Assembly: GCF_028561565.1 (NCBI RefSeq)
Contig: NZ_JAQQTE010000022.1
Span: 338,456-402,455, forward strand
DNA: 64,000 bases
Direction: 5' to 3'
From: Gilvibacter sediminis
Lineage (GTDB): Bacteria; Bacteroidota; Bacteroidia; Flavobacteriales; Flavobacteriaceae
Positions 55,624 to 64,000 of this stretch are shown here, one piece after another. The stretch's first letter is position 1. Every line of letters starts with the position of its first letter. The notes beneath the pieces are model-generated. The model was given only the letters and a program-made list of their open reading frames with translations, did not search any database and was not told where the DNA came from. Position numbers and translations under genes: made by a program.

Positions 55624-55633
55624 TCCAGAACTC

Positions 55634-56992
55634 ATGCGTTTAAATCTGCCTAAAACCTCAATGCTCGGGGTATTTTTGCTTTGTTTCTCAACCTTGATTG
55701 CGCAAGAGTACAACTATGAAGCAACTGCTGGAGCCAGTATATTCAGAAGCAGCCAACAAAACTTACCTTTTTGGATGCAAGCCAATACTAACGGTGCAGT
55801 TGATAGGGAAACCAATTTCCTAATAGACGGTGGATTGTCCGGAAACCTAAGACTCAATAACGGTTGGGTGCTATCTGCCAAAGCCAGTTTGTTTTATCGT
55901 GATGAAGTCCCTGATGAACTGCAACGCGATGAATTATATGCACAACTGGATACACCTTGGCTGTCTGTAGTTGTGGGTTCACGTAGAAATGAAGATCGAT
56001 TTGAAGGTTTAGGCCTCGTTCAAGATAACTTTTTACTCAGCGGTAATGCCAGAGCACTTCCGGGAATCTTGGTGGAAGCCCCAACACCACAACGAATTTT
56101 TAAAGGAGTCGCTTTGGATTGGGGGATCGGACACTATGAGCTCAATGATGACCGCTTCGTGGATGACGCCATGTTGCATTTTAAACGATTGGCTGCTGTG
56201 ATCAATTTAAGCCCAAGAACCACGTTAAAAGCGGGAATTCAGCATTACGCGCAATGGGGTGGTAACTCTCCAGAACGCGGCGAACAACCATCTGGCTTCT
56301 CAGATTTTATTGACATTTTTTTTGCCAGTCAAGGAAGCGATGCTGCTTCAGATACCGATAGAGCCAATGCGCTAGGGAACCATTTAGGATTATACGAACT
56401 TGAAGTCAATCACCGCACCACCTACGGGAATTTGCGCTTTTATCACTCACACCCTTTTGAGGACGGTTCGGGTACTCGTTTAAAGAATTTTCCAGATGGT
56501 ATTTGGGGTTTTTATTATGACCCCAATACAGAAGACTACACCAGTCTCTTTAAAGGTTTGGTGGTGGAGTATTTCCAAACTACAGATCAAAGCGGAGCCA
56601 CTGGTGACGCGGGTAGGGATAATTATTTTAGAAGTGGCGTTTACCGCTCCGGATGGACCTATGACGGAAACATTTTAGGATTGCCTTTTATTACAATGGA
56701 TGAAACTGGTTTGGAGATTGCCAACAACCGCGTTAGAGGAATCCATTTGGGTTTAAGCGCGGGTAGAGGTTCTTGGTTGGTCTATACCAAGGCTACTGCC
56801 TGGGAGAACTTTGGATCTTTTAGATTGGACAATAGAATTGATCCTCCACAGCAGATCCTCAATACTTTTGTCGGTTTTCAGTACGACTTTAAAAAGTACG
56901 GCAAACTAAACCTTCAGGCGGCTGCAGACTGGGGAGACGGCTTTAGAGACACCTATGGAGTTAGTCTAGGGTATCGCATTTCCGTTCAATAA
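55634..56992 (+). CDS. Capsule assembly Wzi family outer-membrane protein
   Basis: The 452-residue protein has a signal peptide (ending STLIAQ) and a beta-rich barrel pattern with segments such as FWMQANTNG, GIGHYELNDDRF, AGIQHYAQWGG and SLGYRISVQ at the C-terminus. This fits the Wzi family, outer-membrane proteins that bind capsular polysaccharide at the cell surface. A longer frame begins inside the dehydratase gene, but ATG 55634 directly precedes the signal peptide. It is the last gene of the locus; a hairpin terminator follows. Confidence 0.85.
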   Translation: MRLNLPKTSMLGVFLLCFSTLIAQEYNYEATAGASIFRSSQQNLPFWMQANTNGAVDRETNFLIDGGLSGNLRLNNGWVLSAKASLFYRDEVPDELQRDELYAQLDTPWLSVVVGSRRNEDRFEGLGLVQDNFLLSGNARALPGILVEAPTPQRIFKGVALDWGIGHYELNDDRFVDDAMLHFKRLAAVINLSPRTTLKAGIQHYAQWGGNSPERGEQPSGFSDFIDIFFASQGSDAASDTDRANALGNHLGLYELEVNHRTTYGNLRFYHSHPFEDGSGTRLKNFPDGIWGFYYDPNTEDYTSLFKGLVVEYFQTTDQSGATGDAGRDNYFRSGVYRSGWTYDGNILGLPFITMDETGLEIANNRVRGIHLGLSAGRGSWLVYTKATAWENFGSFRLDNRIDPPQQILNTFVGFQYDFKKYGKLNLQAAADWGDGFRDTYGVSLGYRISVQ

Positions 56993-56993
56993 A

Positions 56994-57025
56994 AAAAGCC
57001 ACCTCCTTTTTAAGAGGTGACTTTT
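56994..57025 (+). terminator. Rho-independent terminator closing the polysaccharide locus
   Basis: CACCTC (57000-57005) pairs with GAGGTG (57014-57019). The stem extends through a C/A mismatch to an A-run upstream and a TTTT run downstream, so it could act in both directions. It lies directly after the Wzi stop. Confidence 0.7.
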
Positions 57026-57091
57026 CAAGACCGAATTCCGGTAATTGAGGCTATGAAGAGCTTCGGTCTTTTTCAACCAAACATAATTGCA

Positions 57092-57592
57092 TCAGTTTTT
57101 CTCAAAGGTGAGGTATTCAATACTTCCATCACCACCGCTAATATCAATCAGTTCAATGCGGGTATCTGTTCTTGATACAATATCCCAATCATCAGAAAGT
57201 TCTTCAAAATCAGCTGGTGAAGCAAAGAAGATATTAAAGTCTACATCATCAGAGTCATCAGAGCCGTCATCATCAGAAGAATCACTGGAAGAACTGTCTA
57301 CAGTCACAGACCAAGTTCCGGTTACGGTATTGGAGCTATTTGTGGCTGTAAGCATCCCATCACTTCCAAAAGTGAATGAGTAGCCGTTGTAATCACTGGT
57401 TTCGTTTTGTCCATTGTCTTCGTATCGACTTACGCGCCAGGTTCCAGAGGAGGCAGTGTTTCTGAGTTCTTCTGCCAAAAGATTCGCGGCAGCATTGTTG
57501 TTATTATTGTTGTTGTCGTCTTCGCTGCAGCTAACTGTAGTAAGTGCTACTACAGCTAGAAGGGCGAATAGTGAGGATTTAATTGTTTTCAT
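57092..57592 (-). CDS. Acidic lipocalin-like lipoprotein, single-domain member of a local pair
   Basis: The 166-residue protein has a lipoprotein signal (LTTVSC), a short polyasparagine run, and one beta-rich domain with SGTWRVSRYEDNG, YSFTFGSDGMLTATN, GTWSV and a C-terminal DISGGDGSIEYLTF motif. An Asp/Ser-rich acidic loop lies in the middle. The C-terminal part matches the last domain of the neighbouring larger lipoprotein. The longer reading from 57634 overlaps the upstream gene's stop; ATG 57592 begins the signal peptide. Function unknown; the gene pair sits beside an ECF-sigma operon. Confidence 0.72.
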   Translation of the reverse strand: MKTIKSSLFALLAVVALTTVSCSEDDNNNNNNNAAANLLAEELRNTASSGTWRVSRYEDNGQNETSDYNGYSFTFGSDGMLTATNSSNTVTGTWSVTVDSSSSDSSDDDGSDDSDDVDFNIFFASPADFEELSDDWDIVSRTDTRIELIDISGGDGSIEYLTFEKN

Positions 57593-57624
57593 GATATAAA
57601 TTGTTAGTTTGTTTTTGTTCTGAA

Positions 57625-59076
57625 TTAGTCGCAAGTTGTCGCTTCACGGCCAAAAGTTAAAAGGTCTTCAGTCCCGTCACCGCCACTGATATCGCGCAGT
57701 CTAATCACGTTCTCGTCAAATTCAATGACCTCCCAATCGTCAAGGATCTCATCAAAAGGGAAGGCTTCTCCAAAGTCGAGAAAAAGGTCCAGTCCGGTGT
57801 CGTCATTAATGATATCCCATTCCCCTTCTACAGTCTCGTCTCCTGCTACAGCTACGGCAGTGCCATCGGCACCAAATTCAAAGGTGTACTCGCAGAATAA
57901 GTTGGTCTCGTCCACATCATCAAAGTAGTTGGTTACGAACCAAGCTCCGTCCGTTAAAACAGCCGCTAATGCTTCTGCCTCTGGGTCTGGATCGCCACCA
58001 CCGGAACCTTCACAGTCGCTCTCAAAGCGCAAGCGATCGTCTCCAAGTCTAAGGTCTATCTCGAATTCCCCCGGAGCATCATCGATCTCGTGTAAGATCC
58101 AATTGGCATTAAAATCTGGTAGCTCTGGAATATCTATCTCTACCGTGATCGCTTCACCAGAACCTGTGCTGCCCCAAGACCCTATAAATTCGTCTGTATC
58201 ATTTTCTACAAGGATCTCACCACTTTCTGTGAAAGTGAAGAGGTATCCGTCATAGCTATCTTCAAGGTCAGCATCGTCAATCTCTAGTTTGTCAACAAAC
58301 CAAGGAGAACAGCCCGTAATTAGATCAACTAGATCATCGGTAGTGCAGTCTTCACAATCGTCGTCATCATAATCGTAGTCGTCGTCTTCATCGCAGGCAT
58401 CCTCAGCCTCTTCAATAACATCTTCTAATTGCTCCAGATCTTCAATGACTACCGTGGTGCCATCAGCAAGTACAATACTGATTGGGAATTCGATATTAAC
58501 CACATCGCCTTCTTCAATAAGTTCTAAGAATTCGTAAAGTTGCTCATCGTTCTCAATGACAACGGTCTCTAATTCCTCAGTTACCGGGTTGAAGATCGTG
58601 GCGGTGATTGGATAAACAAAATCCAAGCATTCAATGTCAGGATCGGTCTCTCCCTCATCGGGACAGGTAAGGGCTAAGGCCAAGAATTCTTCAATAGAAT
58701 TCAAGGTTACCTCCGTATAGTCTGAAAGCGTTACCGTAATCGGGAAAACAATTTCCACGGTGTCCGTGTCGTCATCAGACTCGTCTAAAATATCTTCTAT
58801 AAGCTCATAATCAGCTTCGGTGTTTACAGTTACCTCGATACCGTTCACGATAACGGTCACAGGCAGATTCACCGTGAAGCAGTTGGCGCTGTCTATAATA
58901 TTGTCTAGAGAACCGTCACTCAAACTAACGCGTTGCATCAATCCAGCAACAACACTATTGGCTTCTAGGGTTTCTTCATTATTAGGGTTGATCACTTCTG
59001 ATTCCTCCGTGCGACATGATGTGAGGAGCAGGGCGCTCATCAAAATCATCAATACGGGCAGTTTAAGTAGTTTCAT
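57625..59076 (-). CDS. Acidic multi-domain lipoprotein, related to its downstream neighbour
   Basis: The 483-residue protein has a lipoprotein signal (LLLTSC). The N-terminal half contains three or so repeats of an FPITVTLSDYTEVTLNSIEEF-like unit (about 50-215), ending in an Asp-rich stretch of about 20 residues (YDYDDDDC). The C-terminal half carries two copies of the lipocalin-like domain found in the neighbouring protein; the last copy ends in DISGGDGTEDLLTF. ATG 59076 is preferred to the longer frame because the signal peptide starts there. The protein is strongly acidic and probably surface- or periplasm-facing. Function unknown. Confidence 0.7.
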   Translation of the reverse strand: MKLLKLPVLMILMSALLLTSCRTEESEVINPNNEETLEANSVVAGLMQRVSLSDGSLDNIIDSANCFTVNLPVTVIVNGIEVTVNTEADYELIEDILDESDDDTDTVEIVFPITVTLSDYTEVTLNSIEEFLALALTCPDEGETDPDIECLDFVYPITATIFNPVTEELETVVIENDEQLYEFLELIEEGDVVNIEFPISIVLADGTTVVIEDLEQLEDVIEEAEDACDEDDDYDYDDDDCEDCTTDDLVDLITGCSPWFVDKLEIDDADLEDSYDGYLFTFTESGEILVENDTDEFIGSWGSTGSGEAITVEIDIPELPDFNANWILHEIDDAPGEFEIDLRLGDDRLRFESDCEGSGGGDPDPEAEALAAVLTDGAWFVTNYFDDVDETNLFCEYTFEFGADGTAVAVAGDETVEGEWDIINDDTGLDLFLDFGEAFPFDEILDDWEVIEFDENVIRLRDISGGDGTEDLLTFGREATTCD

Positions 59077-59203
59077 TTTCTGTTTCTTTAATGGCCGATT
59101 TGGCGTGGTTTGTAAAGTAAACAACCCAATTGAAAAAAATCCTGACATTTGTCCTGATTCTTTTGAAATTAATTTTTCTACCTTTAGCTAAACACCACAG
59201 GAC

Positions 59204-59728
59204 TTGGCAAAAAACCTTCATAAAGATGTATGTGAATCTGCAGTATTTGAGCGGCTTTATCGCACCTTGAGTAAGGATGTACACAATTTTCTTTACTATA
59301 AATTCGGAGCCGTTGCAGAACCTGCAGACAAAACTCAGGAGGCCTTTATTAAGCTTTGGGAGAACTGTAAAAAGGTGACTCCAGACAAGGCGAAAGCTTT
59401 TTTGTTTACCACAGCTTCTAACTTGATGCTAAATAGCTTGAAACACAAGAAGGTGGTTTTAAAGCATCAGCAGCAAAGCGTCCCAAAACACACTAATGAA
59501 GACCCGGAATTTATTATGCGTTCTGCGGAATATTACGAGCGCTACAAGCAGGTTTTGGCTTCTTTAACAGAAGAGCAGCGCGTTGCATTTACTTTGAGTA
59601 AGATAGAAGGTAAGAAGCAAGCAGAGATCGCAGAGCTTTTAGGGGTGACTAAAAAAGTAGTGGAGTATAGAATTTATTCGGCTTTTGCCGTTTTAAAGGA
59701 ACAGTTGGAAAATTTTAGAACAAAATAA
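59204..59728 (+). CDS. ECF RNA polymerase sigma factor (FecI-like)
   Basis: The 174-residue sigma-70-family protein has region 2 (KTQEAFIKLWENCKKV, about 44-59) and region 4 with a helix-turn-helix (EGKKQAEIAELLGVTKKVVEYRI, about 142-164). It starts with TTG at 59204, as no ATG precedes region 2 in frame. A TACCTTTA element (59179-59186) is one base off TAnnTTTG. The FecR gene follows 49 bases later and the TonB receptor after that, the usual cell-surface signalling cassette. Confidence 0.9.
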   Translation: MAKNLHKDVCESAVFERLYRTLSKDVHNFLYYKFGAVAEPADKTQEAFIKLWENCKKVTPDKAKAFLFTTASNLMLNSLKHKKVVLKHQQQSVPKHTNEDPEFIMRSAEYYERYKQVLASLTEEQRVAFTLSKIEGKKQAEIAELLGVTKKVVEYRIYSAFAVLKEQLENFRTK

Positions 59729-59777
59729 TCAGGATTTTTTGCCTGTGGGTTGTTACTCCTATAGATGAGCAAGAACT

Positions 59778-60668
59778 ATGGATGAAAAACTACTACATAA
59801 ATGGTTGAATGACGACCTCACCGAGCAGGAGCTAAAGCAGGTCGAGCAAGATCCGGAGTATGGCTATTACAAGGCCTTACTTGCGGATGCAAAGGCTTTT
59901 AAAGCTGATCAATTTTCTCAGCCAAAGGATTTTGAAGAAGTACTTGCAGCCTTGCCCAAAAAGGAGGGCGGTAGGCTTCAATACCTAAGGCCTCTAATGC
60001 GAATTGCCGCGATCTTGGTCATTGCATTAGGGGTGTATTTCACCCTTTTCAATGATGACAGTACCAAAGTAGCAACCGCCTTGGCAGAGCAAAAAACGGT
60101 TGTGCTCCCAGATAATTCTGAGGTAGCGTTAAACGCTGGTTCTAACCTGAGTTTTAGTGAAGACTCCTGGGCGGAGGCTCGTGAGGTACAATTGAATGGT
60201 GAGGCCTATTTTAAAGTGGCCAAGGGCCAAGTCTTTGATGTGATCTCTAAGCAAGGGAAGGTTACTGTTTTAGGAACCGAGTTCAATGTAATGGATCGTG
60301 GAGAGTTCTTTCAAGTGGTCTGTTATGAGGGCCGTGTGGCAGTGACTTATGGCGATGCTAAACAAGAATTGCTTCCCGGAGATGCCATCCGATTCTTTCA
60401 AGGAGAGGCGCGAATATTCAAAGTGAACGATTCAAGTCCTTCTTGGATCGCGAACAAATCGAGTTTTGATGCCGTCTCTGTAGCCTTGGTTTTGGATGAA
60501 TTAGAACGCTATTATGAGGTAGATATCAATGCCAGCCCGTCTATCTTGAAAAGACAATTTACCGGTGCTTTTACCCATGAGAATTTGGAGCAAGCCTTGA
60601 AACAACTAACAACCCCTTTACAGCTAACCTACACCATTAACGGAACAGCAGTAACACTGAGTGAGTAG
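59778..60668 (+). CDS. FecR family anti-sigma factor
   Basis: The 296-residue protein has a cytoplasmic N-terminal part (about 1-75), one transmembrane helix (LMRIAAILVIALGVYFTLF, about 76-94), a periplasmic FecR domain (KTVVLPDNSEVALNAGSNLSF onward) and a C-terminal DUF4974-like domain with YYEVDINASPSILKRQFTG. It should hold the ECF sigma factor inactive until the receptor's STN domain signals ligand binding. Its stop lies inside the start region of the receptor gene (overlap 60661-60668). Confidence 0.92.
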   Translation: MDEKLLHKWLNDDLTEQELKQVEQDPEYGYYKALLADAKAFKADQFSQPKDFEEVLAALPKKEGGRLQYLRPLMRIAAILVIALGVYFTLFNDDSTKVATALAEQKTVVLPDNSEVALNAGSNLSFSEDSWAEAREVQLNGEAYFKVAKGQVFDVISKQGKVTVLGTEFNVMDRGEFFQVVCYEGRVAVTYGDAKQELLPGDAIRFFQGEARIFKVNDSSPSWIANKSSFDAVSVALVLDELERYYEVDINASPSILKRQFTGAFTHENLEQALKQLTTPLQLTYTINGTAVTLSE

Positions 60669-63168
60669 ACACTTTAAACACGGCATTTTATTGATACTTC
60701 TGCTTTGGGTCCCTAGTTTGGCTCAAGCGCAGCAAGAGTTCCCATTGCGTGAAGTTCTCGACGCTTTGGAAGAGCGCTACGAAGTAGATTTTAACTACGA
60801 CCCTCAGATCCTTGAAGGCATGACGGCCTCCCTACCAGAGTCCAATTTGACTTTAGAAGAGGCTCTCGTACAACTCCGAAGTCAAACCCTACTGGAATAC
60901 CACTTTTTGGACTCAACGACCGTTAGTGTCATCAAACGATCTGTGGCTACTGGAGTTACCCTTTGCGGATATCTGCAGGATAAGGATGACCAAACGCCCT
61001 TGGCCTTTGCTAACGTGCAAGTTGGGCGTAAGGCTACGATCACTAATGAAGAAGGATATTTTGAACTTGTGGAAGTAGATCCGCAAGCTCAAGTTCAGAT
61101 CAGTTATTTAGGGTACAAAACGCTTAACAGGCAGGCTAAATTTTTCAAGCGCAGTTGTGAACCGATCTATATGGTTGCCAATCAGCAGCAATTGGGTACG
61201 GTCTATTTGCAGCAGTATTTGGTCAAAGGGGTAGATCGACTTACCTCTGGTGAATACCGAATAGATTTTGATAAATTTAGCGCATTACCCGGTCTCATAG
61301 AGGCCGATGTGCTTCAGGCAGTGCAAGCCTTACCAGGAATTCAAAGTGTGGATGAAACGGTTTCAGACATCAATATCCGTGGAGGTACGCACGACCAAAA
61401 TCTCATTTTATGGGACGGCATAAAAATGTACCAATCCGGGCATTTCTTTGGACTTATCTCCGTATTTAATCCGCAGATGAATCAAGAAGTGCGATTGACT
61501 CAGAACGGGACAGATCCGCAGCTTACTGATGGTGTCTCAGGAACTATAGCGATGAAGACGGCCCAGCGAATTAACCCGAAGTTCAAGGCCAATGTAGGGA
61601 TCAATCTGGTGAACGCGGATGTCTTTTTTGACATCCCTGTCACGGCGAATAGCAGTTTGCAATTGGCTGGGCGGAAGTCCTTAAGTGACTTGTTCGCAAC
61701 CCCGACCTTCGATGCCTATTTTGACCGAATCTCTCAAAATACAGAGGTCACTCAACAGCAAGAGAACACTGTCAACACCAATCAGAACTTTGAGTTTTAC
61801 GATACCTCTTTGCGTTATTTGCACCGAATTTCTGATAAGGATCATCTACGCGCCAATTTCTTGTTGATCAACAATAAACTGGTTTTTGATGAAAATACAG
61901 TCTTAGATTCCGGAATCATCTCCAGACAGAGTCAGGTTTCTCAAAACAGTGTTGCGGCTGGTTTGCAATATAATCGCGATTGGTCTGAACGCTTCAGTAC
62001 GGCTTTAGAAGTGTACAATACCGATTATATCTTGGAGGCTATCAATGCAAACATTGAGCTCTCTCAGCGGTTCTTGCAAGAGAATTCTGTTTCTGAGACC
62101 GGCATTAAAGCTTTGGCGCATTGGCAATTCAATTCCAAATTTAAATGGAGCAGTGGTTACCAGTTCATCGAGACTAAGGTGCGAAACCTTGACGATGTTG
62201 ATAATCCTGTAGTGCGAAATCTCAGTGGGGAAGTGGTGCGTATTCACGCCGCTTTTACCAATTTAAGTTTGGCAGATCAGAACACCAATTGGAGTGGAAA
62301 TATCGGCGGACGTTACAGTTATATTCCCAAGTTTGATGCTCATATAGTAGAGCCTCGTTTGCGACTCGCTTACGCCATAACCCCTGAATTCTCTGCTGAA
62401 GCAATGGGAGAATTCAAACATCAGGTCACTACACAGATCATCAACTTTCAGAATGATTTCTTAGGTGTAGAACGCCGACGCTGGCGTTTGGCTAATGACA
62501 GTACCATTCCCATAGTGCAAAGCAAGCAAGGCTCCTTCGGCTTGAATTATAAGAAGGAAGATTTTTTAATAGGTGCAACCGGCTTTTATAAAGAGGTGGA
62601 TGGCGTTACCGCTAGAAGTCAAGGGTTCCTCAACCAATTTGAATTTGAAGAAGGCATCGGCAGCTATACCGCCTATGGCCTTGACTTTTTGGTAAGGAAG
62701 AATATCTGGAGACTGCAGCTTTGGTCCAGTTATTCTTACCTTCAGAATACCTATGATTTTCCCACACTTCTGGAAGAGAGCTTTCCGTCAAATTTTGACA
62801 TTTCGCATACCGTTACGGCGGGTTTAGCCTATGATTACAAAGGCTTCAAGGCTTCCGTTGGTATCAATTGGCGAACAGGAAGACCTTTCACCTTACCAGA
62901 TCCTACGACTCCTTTGATCGAAGATGAGGTCAACTACGGCTTTCCCAATCAGAATAACTTGGATGAATTTATTCGCTTGGACGCATCGGCATCCTATCGT
63001 TTTACAAAAGGACGCCTGCGCTTTCAAGTTGCTGCCTCCGTTTGGAACCTGACGAACCGCAAGAATGTACTCAACAGATTCTTTGAGCCGGTCTCTACAC
63101 AAGTCGTGCAAGTCGATCAGAATTCCTTAGGGCTAGTACCCAATTTTTCCTTACGCATGTTCTATTAA
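60661..63168 (+). CDS. TonB-dependent receptor with STN and CarboxypepD_reg-like domains (FecA type)
   Basis: The 835-residue outer-membrane receptor has a signal peptide (ending AQAQ), a Secretin/TonB short N-terminal (STN) domain (about 22-92: FPLREVLDALEERYEVDFNYDPQ), a CarboxypepD_reg-like domain (about 105-180: GYLQDKDDQTPLAFANVQVG), a plug (ALPGIQSVDETVSDINIRGG, about 222-241) and a barrel ending in an aromatic residue (FSLRMFY). The STN domain marks it as a transducing receptor. The GTG start at 60661 overlaps the FecR stop. No SusD partner follows, so a siderophore or peptide substrate is as likely as a glycan. Confidence 0.92.
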   Translation: MSRHFKHGILLILLLWVPSLAQAQQEFPLREVLDALEERYEVDFNYDPQILEGMTASLPESNLTLEEALVQLRSQTLLEYHFLDSTTVSVIKRSVATGVTLCGYLQDKDDQTPLAFANVQVGRKATITNEEGYFELVEVDPQAQVQISYLGYKTLNRQAKFFKRSCEPIYMVANQQQLGTVYLQQYLVKGVDRLTSGEYRIDFDKFSALPGLIEADVLQAVQALPGIQSVDETVSDINIRGGTHDQNLILWDGIKMYQSGHFFGLISVFNPQMNQEVRLTQNGTDPQLTDGVSGTIAMKTAQRINPKFKANVGINLVNADVFFDIPVTANSSLQLAGRKSLSDLFATPTFDAYFDRISQNTEVTQQQENTVNTNQNFEFYDTSLRYLHRISDKDHLRANFLLINNKLVFDENTVLDSGIISRQSQVSQNSVAAGLQYNRDWSERFSTALEVYNTDYILEAINANIELSQRFLQENSVSETGIKALAHWQFNSKFKWSSGYQFIETKVRNLDDVDNPVVRNLSGEVVRIHAAFTNLSLADQNTNWSGNIGGRYSYIPKFDAHIVEPRLRLAYAITPEFSAEAMGEFKHQVTTQIINFQNDFLGVERRRWRLANDSTIPIVQSKQGSFGLNYKKEDFLIGATGFYKEVDGVTARSQGFLNQFEFEEGIGSYTAYGLDFLVRKNIWRLQLWSSYSYLQNTYDFPTLLEESFPSNFDISHTVTAGLAYDYKGFKASVGINWRTGRPFTLPDPTTPLIEDEVNYGFPNQNNLDEFIRLDASASYRFTKGRLRFQVAASVWNLTNRKNVLNRFFEPVSTQVVQVDQNSLGLVPNFSLRMFY

Positions 63169-63902
63169 TGCGGAGTTTCTACTTGAAACAAGATCGGTAG
63201 CATGTATAAAACGCCGACAGGCTTACCGCGTTGCATGCCCGGGGTCATTAGCGGTAGTTTACTCACAATACTAATGGCCTCTTGTTCTAGACGTGGGTGA
63301 GGAGCCCGCGCTTTAACTTCTACCACCTTTCCGCGCTCGTCTATTCTAAATTGCACACTGATGCGTTGACGACCTTCTAAACCGAGTTCTACAGCCAAAT
63401 CGGTGTCAAAGTTCTTCTGTACAAAAGCCATGACCTTATCTGACAAGCACTTCTTTTTCGCGGTTTTATCAGCTAGGGATTCACAGCCCGGATATATGGG
63501 CACTTCCTCAATGACGTGAAAGGGTACGGTTATGATCTCTTCCTCTTCCTCAACTTCTTCAACCTCTTCTATCTCAATGACTACACCTTCTTCTTGATTG
63601 GTCTCGGTAGATTCAATCACGGTCTCTTCTATGTCCAGATCGTCTGCCACAATTTCAATGCTGGTTTGAACGATAGTTGGTGGCGGAGGTGGCGGAGGTA
63701 CGTTATCTATGATCTCAGTAATAGGGATATCATCCTGAAATTCGGCCTCGAGATCTATCTCTGTGAAGCTGAGGGTGGATTGCTCCTGAGTTTCCCATTC
63801 TAAGGCGCGCCAGGATAAGAATAACATGAGCGCTAATCCAAAGAGAAAAAAGGTATGACTCCAACCGCTGATCTTCACTTTAGGATTTTTTTTGATTTCC
63901 AT
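63165..63902 (-). CDS. tonB: Energy transducer TonB
   Basis: The 245-residue protein has a single transmembrane helix (HTFFLFGLALMLFLSW, about 17-32), a proline-rich/acidic spacer with PPPPPPP and a run of glutamates, and a TonB C-terminal domain from about 150 (VPIYPGCESL, VQFRIDERGKVVEVKA, MTPGMQRGKPV). ATG 63902 (MEIKKNP) is preferred to the longer frame as it precedes the basic TM-flanking region. It is convergent with the receptor gene, the stops sharing TTAA (63165-63168). The nearby receptor suggests but does not prove a dedicated pairing. Confidence 0.9.
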   Translation of the reverse strand: MEIKKNPKVKISGWSHTFFLFGLALMLFLSWRALEWETQEQSTLSFTEIDLEAEFQDDIPITEIIDNVPPPPPPPTIVQTSIEIVADDLDIEETVIESTETNQEEGVVIEIEEVEEVEEEEEIITVPFHVIEEVPIYPGCESLADKTAKKKCLSDKVMAFVQKNFDTDLAVELGLEGRQRISVQFRIDERGKVVEVKARAPHPRLEQEAISIVSKLPLMTPGMQRGKPVGVLYMLPILFQVETPH

Positions 63903-64000
63903 AATTGCTGATTTAGTGATCAAAAGGTAGCGGCTTGCCTAGAGAAAAAACATGACATTGCTCAGTTAAGGGTTCAACACCAGTATTTTAAGTATACTCA

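Noticed and set aside
57494-57517. Polyasparagine triplet repeat as a phase-variation tract
   Set aside because: The repeat is short, made of mixed AAC/AAT codons and in-frame, so slippage would change length by whole residues rather than switch expression.
57929-58255. Serine/proline-rich plus-strand open frame
   Set aside because: It mirrors acidic Asp/Glu-rich codons of the lipoprotein on the opposite strand, which produce Ser-rich reverse frames.
1-64000. tRNA, rRNA, CRISPR arrays, insertion sequences or prophage genes
   Set aside because: Read by eye on both strands, none was recognised; no tandem spacer-repeat pattern, transposase motif or integrase motif was seen.

Overview
The window comes from a member of the Bacteroidota, most likely a marine member of the Flavobacteriaceae. 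Several independent features point there: a secreted protein with a type IX secretion C-terminal sorting domain, a FecI/FecR/TonB-receptor cassette whose receptor carries STN and CarboxypepD_reg-like domains, TlpA/DUF4369 and SIMPL proteins, sparse Shine-Dalgarno sequences, and promoter -7 boxes of the TAnnTTTG type (for example at 9979-9986, 14838-14845, 23170-23177 and 48599-48606).

Layout. Positions 1-23057 hold housekeeping and envelope genes on both strands: a partial M1-peptidase-like protein that has lost its zinc ligands, a T9SS-exported endonuclease/exonuclease/phosphatase, a LOG-family protein, uvrA, ggt, an ACP phosphodiesterase, glmM, a lipid A-type acyltransferase, a rhomboid protease, a SIMPL protein, a TlpA-like lipoprotein, a GAF protein, an HD-PycTM (Pycsar-effector-like) fusion, a three-part phosphoesterase/kinase-like/BamA-barrel fusion and a beta-propeller-like secreted protein.

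Positions 23234-56992 form one long, almost gap-free, plus-strand surface polysaccharide locus of 31 genes. It opens with export genes (SLBB outer-membrane polysaccharide exporter, Wzz-like chain-length protein). A sulfate-activation module follows (cysQ, a tandem-DUF2061 membrane protein, cysC, cysD, cysN), then lhgO and a WbpB/WbpD/WbpE set for a diacetamido-uronic acid sugar. Next come a flippase, a Wzy polymerase, a glycosyltransferase, a secreted alpha-helical-barrel protein, four tandem sulfotransferases, a second flippase, two more glycosyltransferases, CapE-CapF-CapG for UDP-N-acetyl-L-fucosamine, a WbuB-like transferase, a fifth sulfotransferase, an initiating phosphoglycosyl transferase with its aminotransferase and 4,6-dehydratase, and a Wzi-like capsule assembly protein. 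A hairpin terminator at 56994-57025 closes the locus.

Together these genes describe a Wzx/Wzy-dependent sulfated capsule or exopolysaccharide with its own PAPS supply (CysDN, CysC) and PAP disposal (CysQ). LhgO beside the WbpB/WbpE pair suggests a local loop that recycles 2-hydroxyglutarate to 2-oxoglutarate.

Positions 57092-63902 hold two related acidic lipoproteins (minus strand), then a divergent ECF sigma factor - FecR anti-sigma - TonB-dependent receptor operon, and a convergent tonB. No tRNA, rRNA, CRISPR array, insertion sequence or prophage was recognised.
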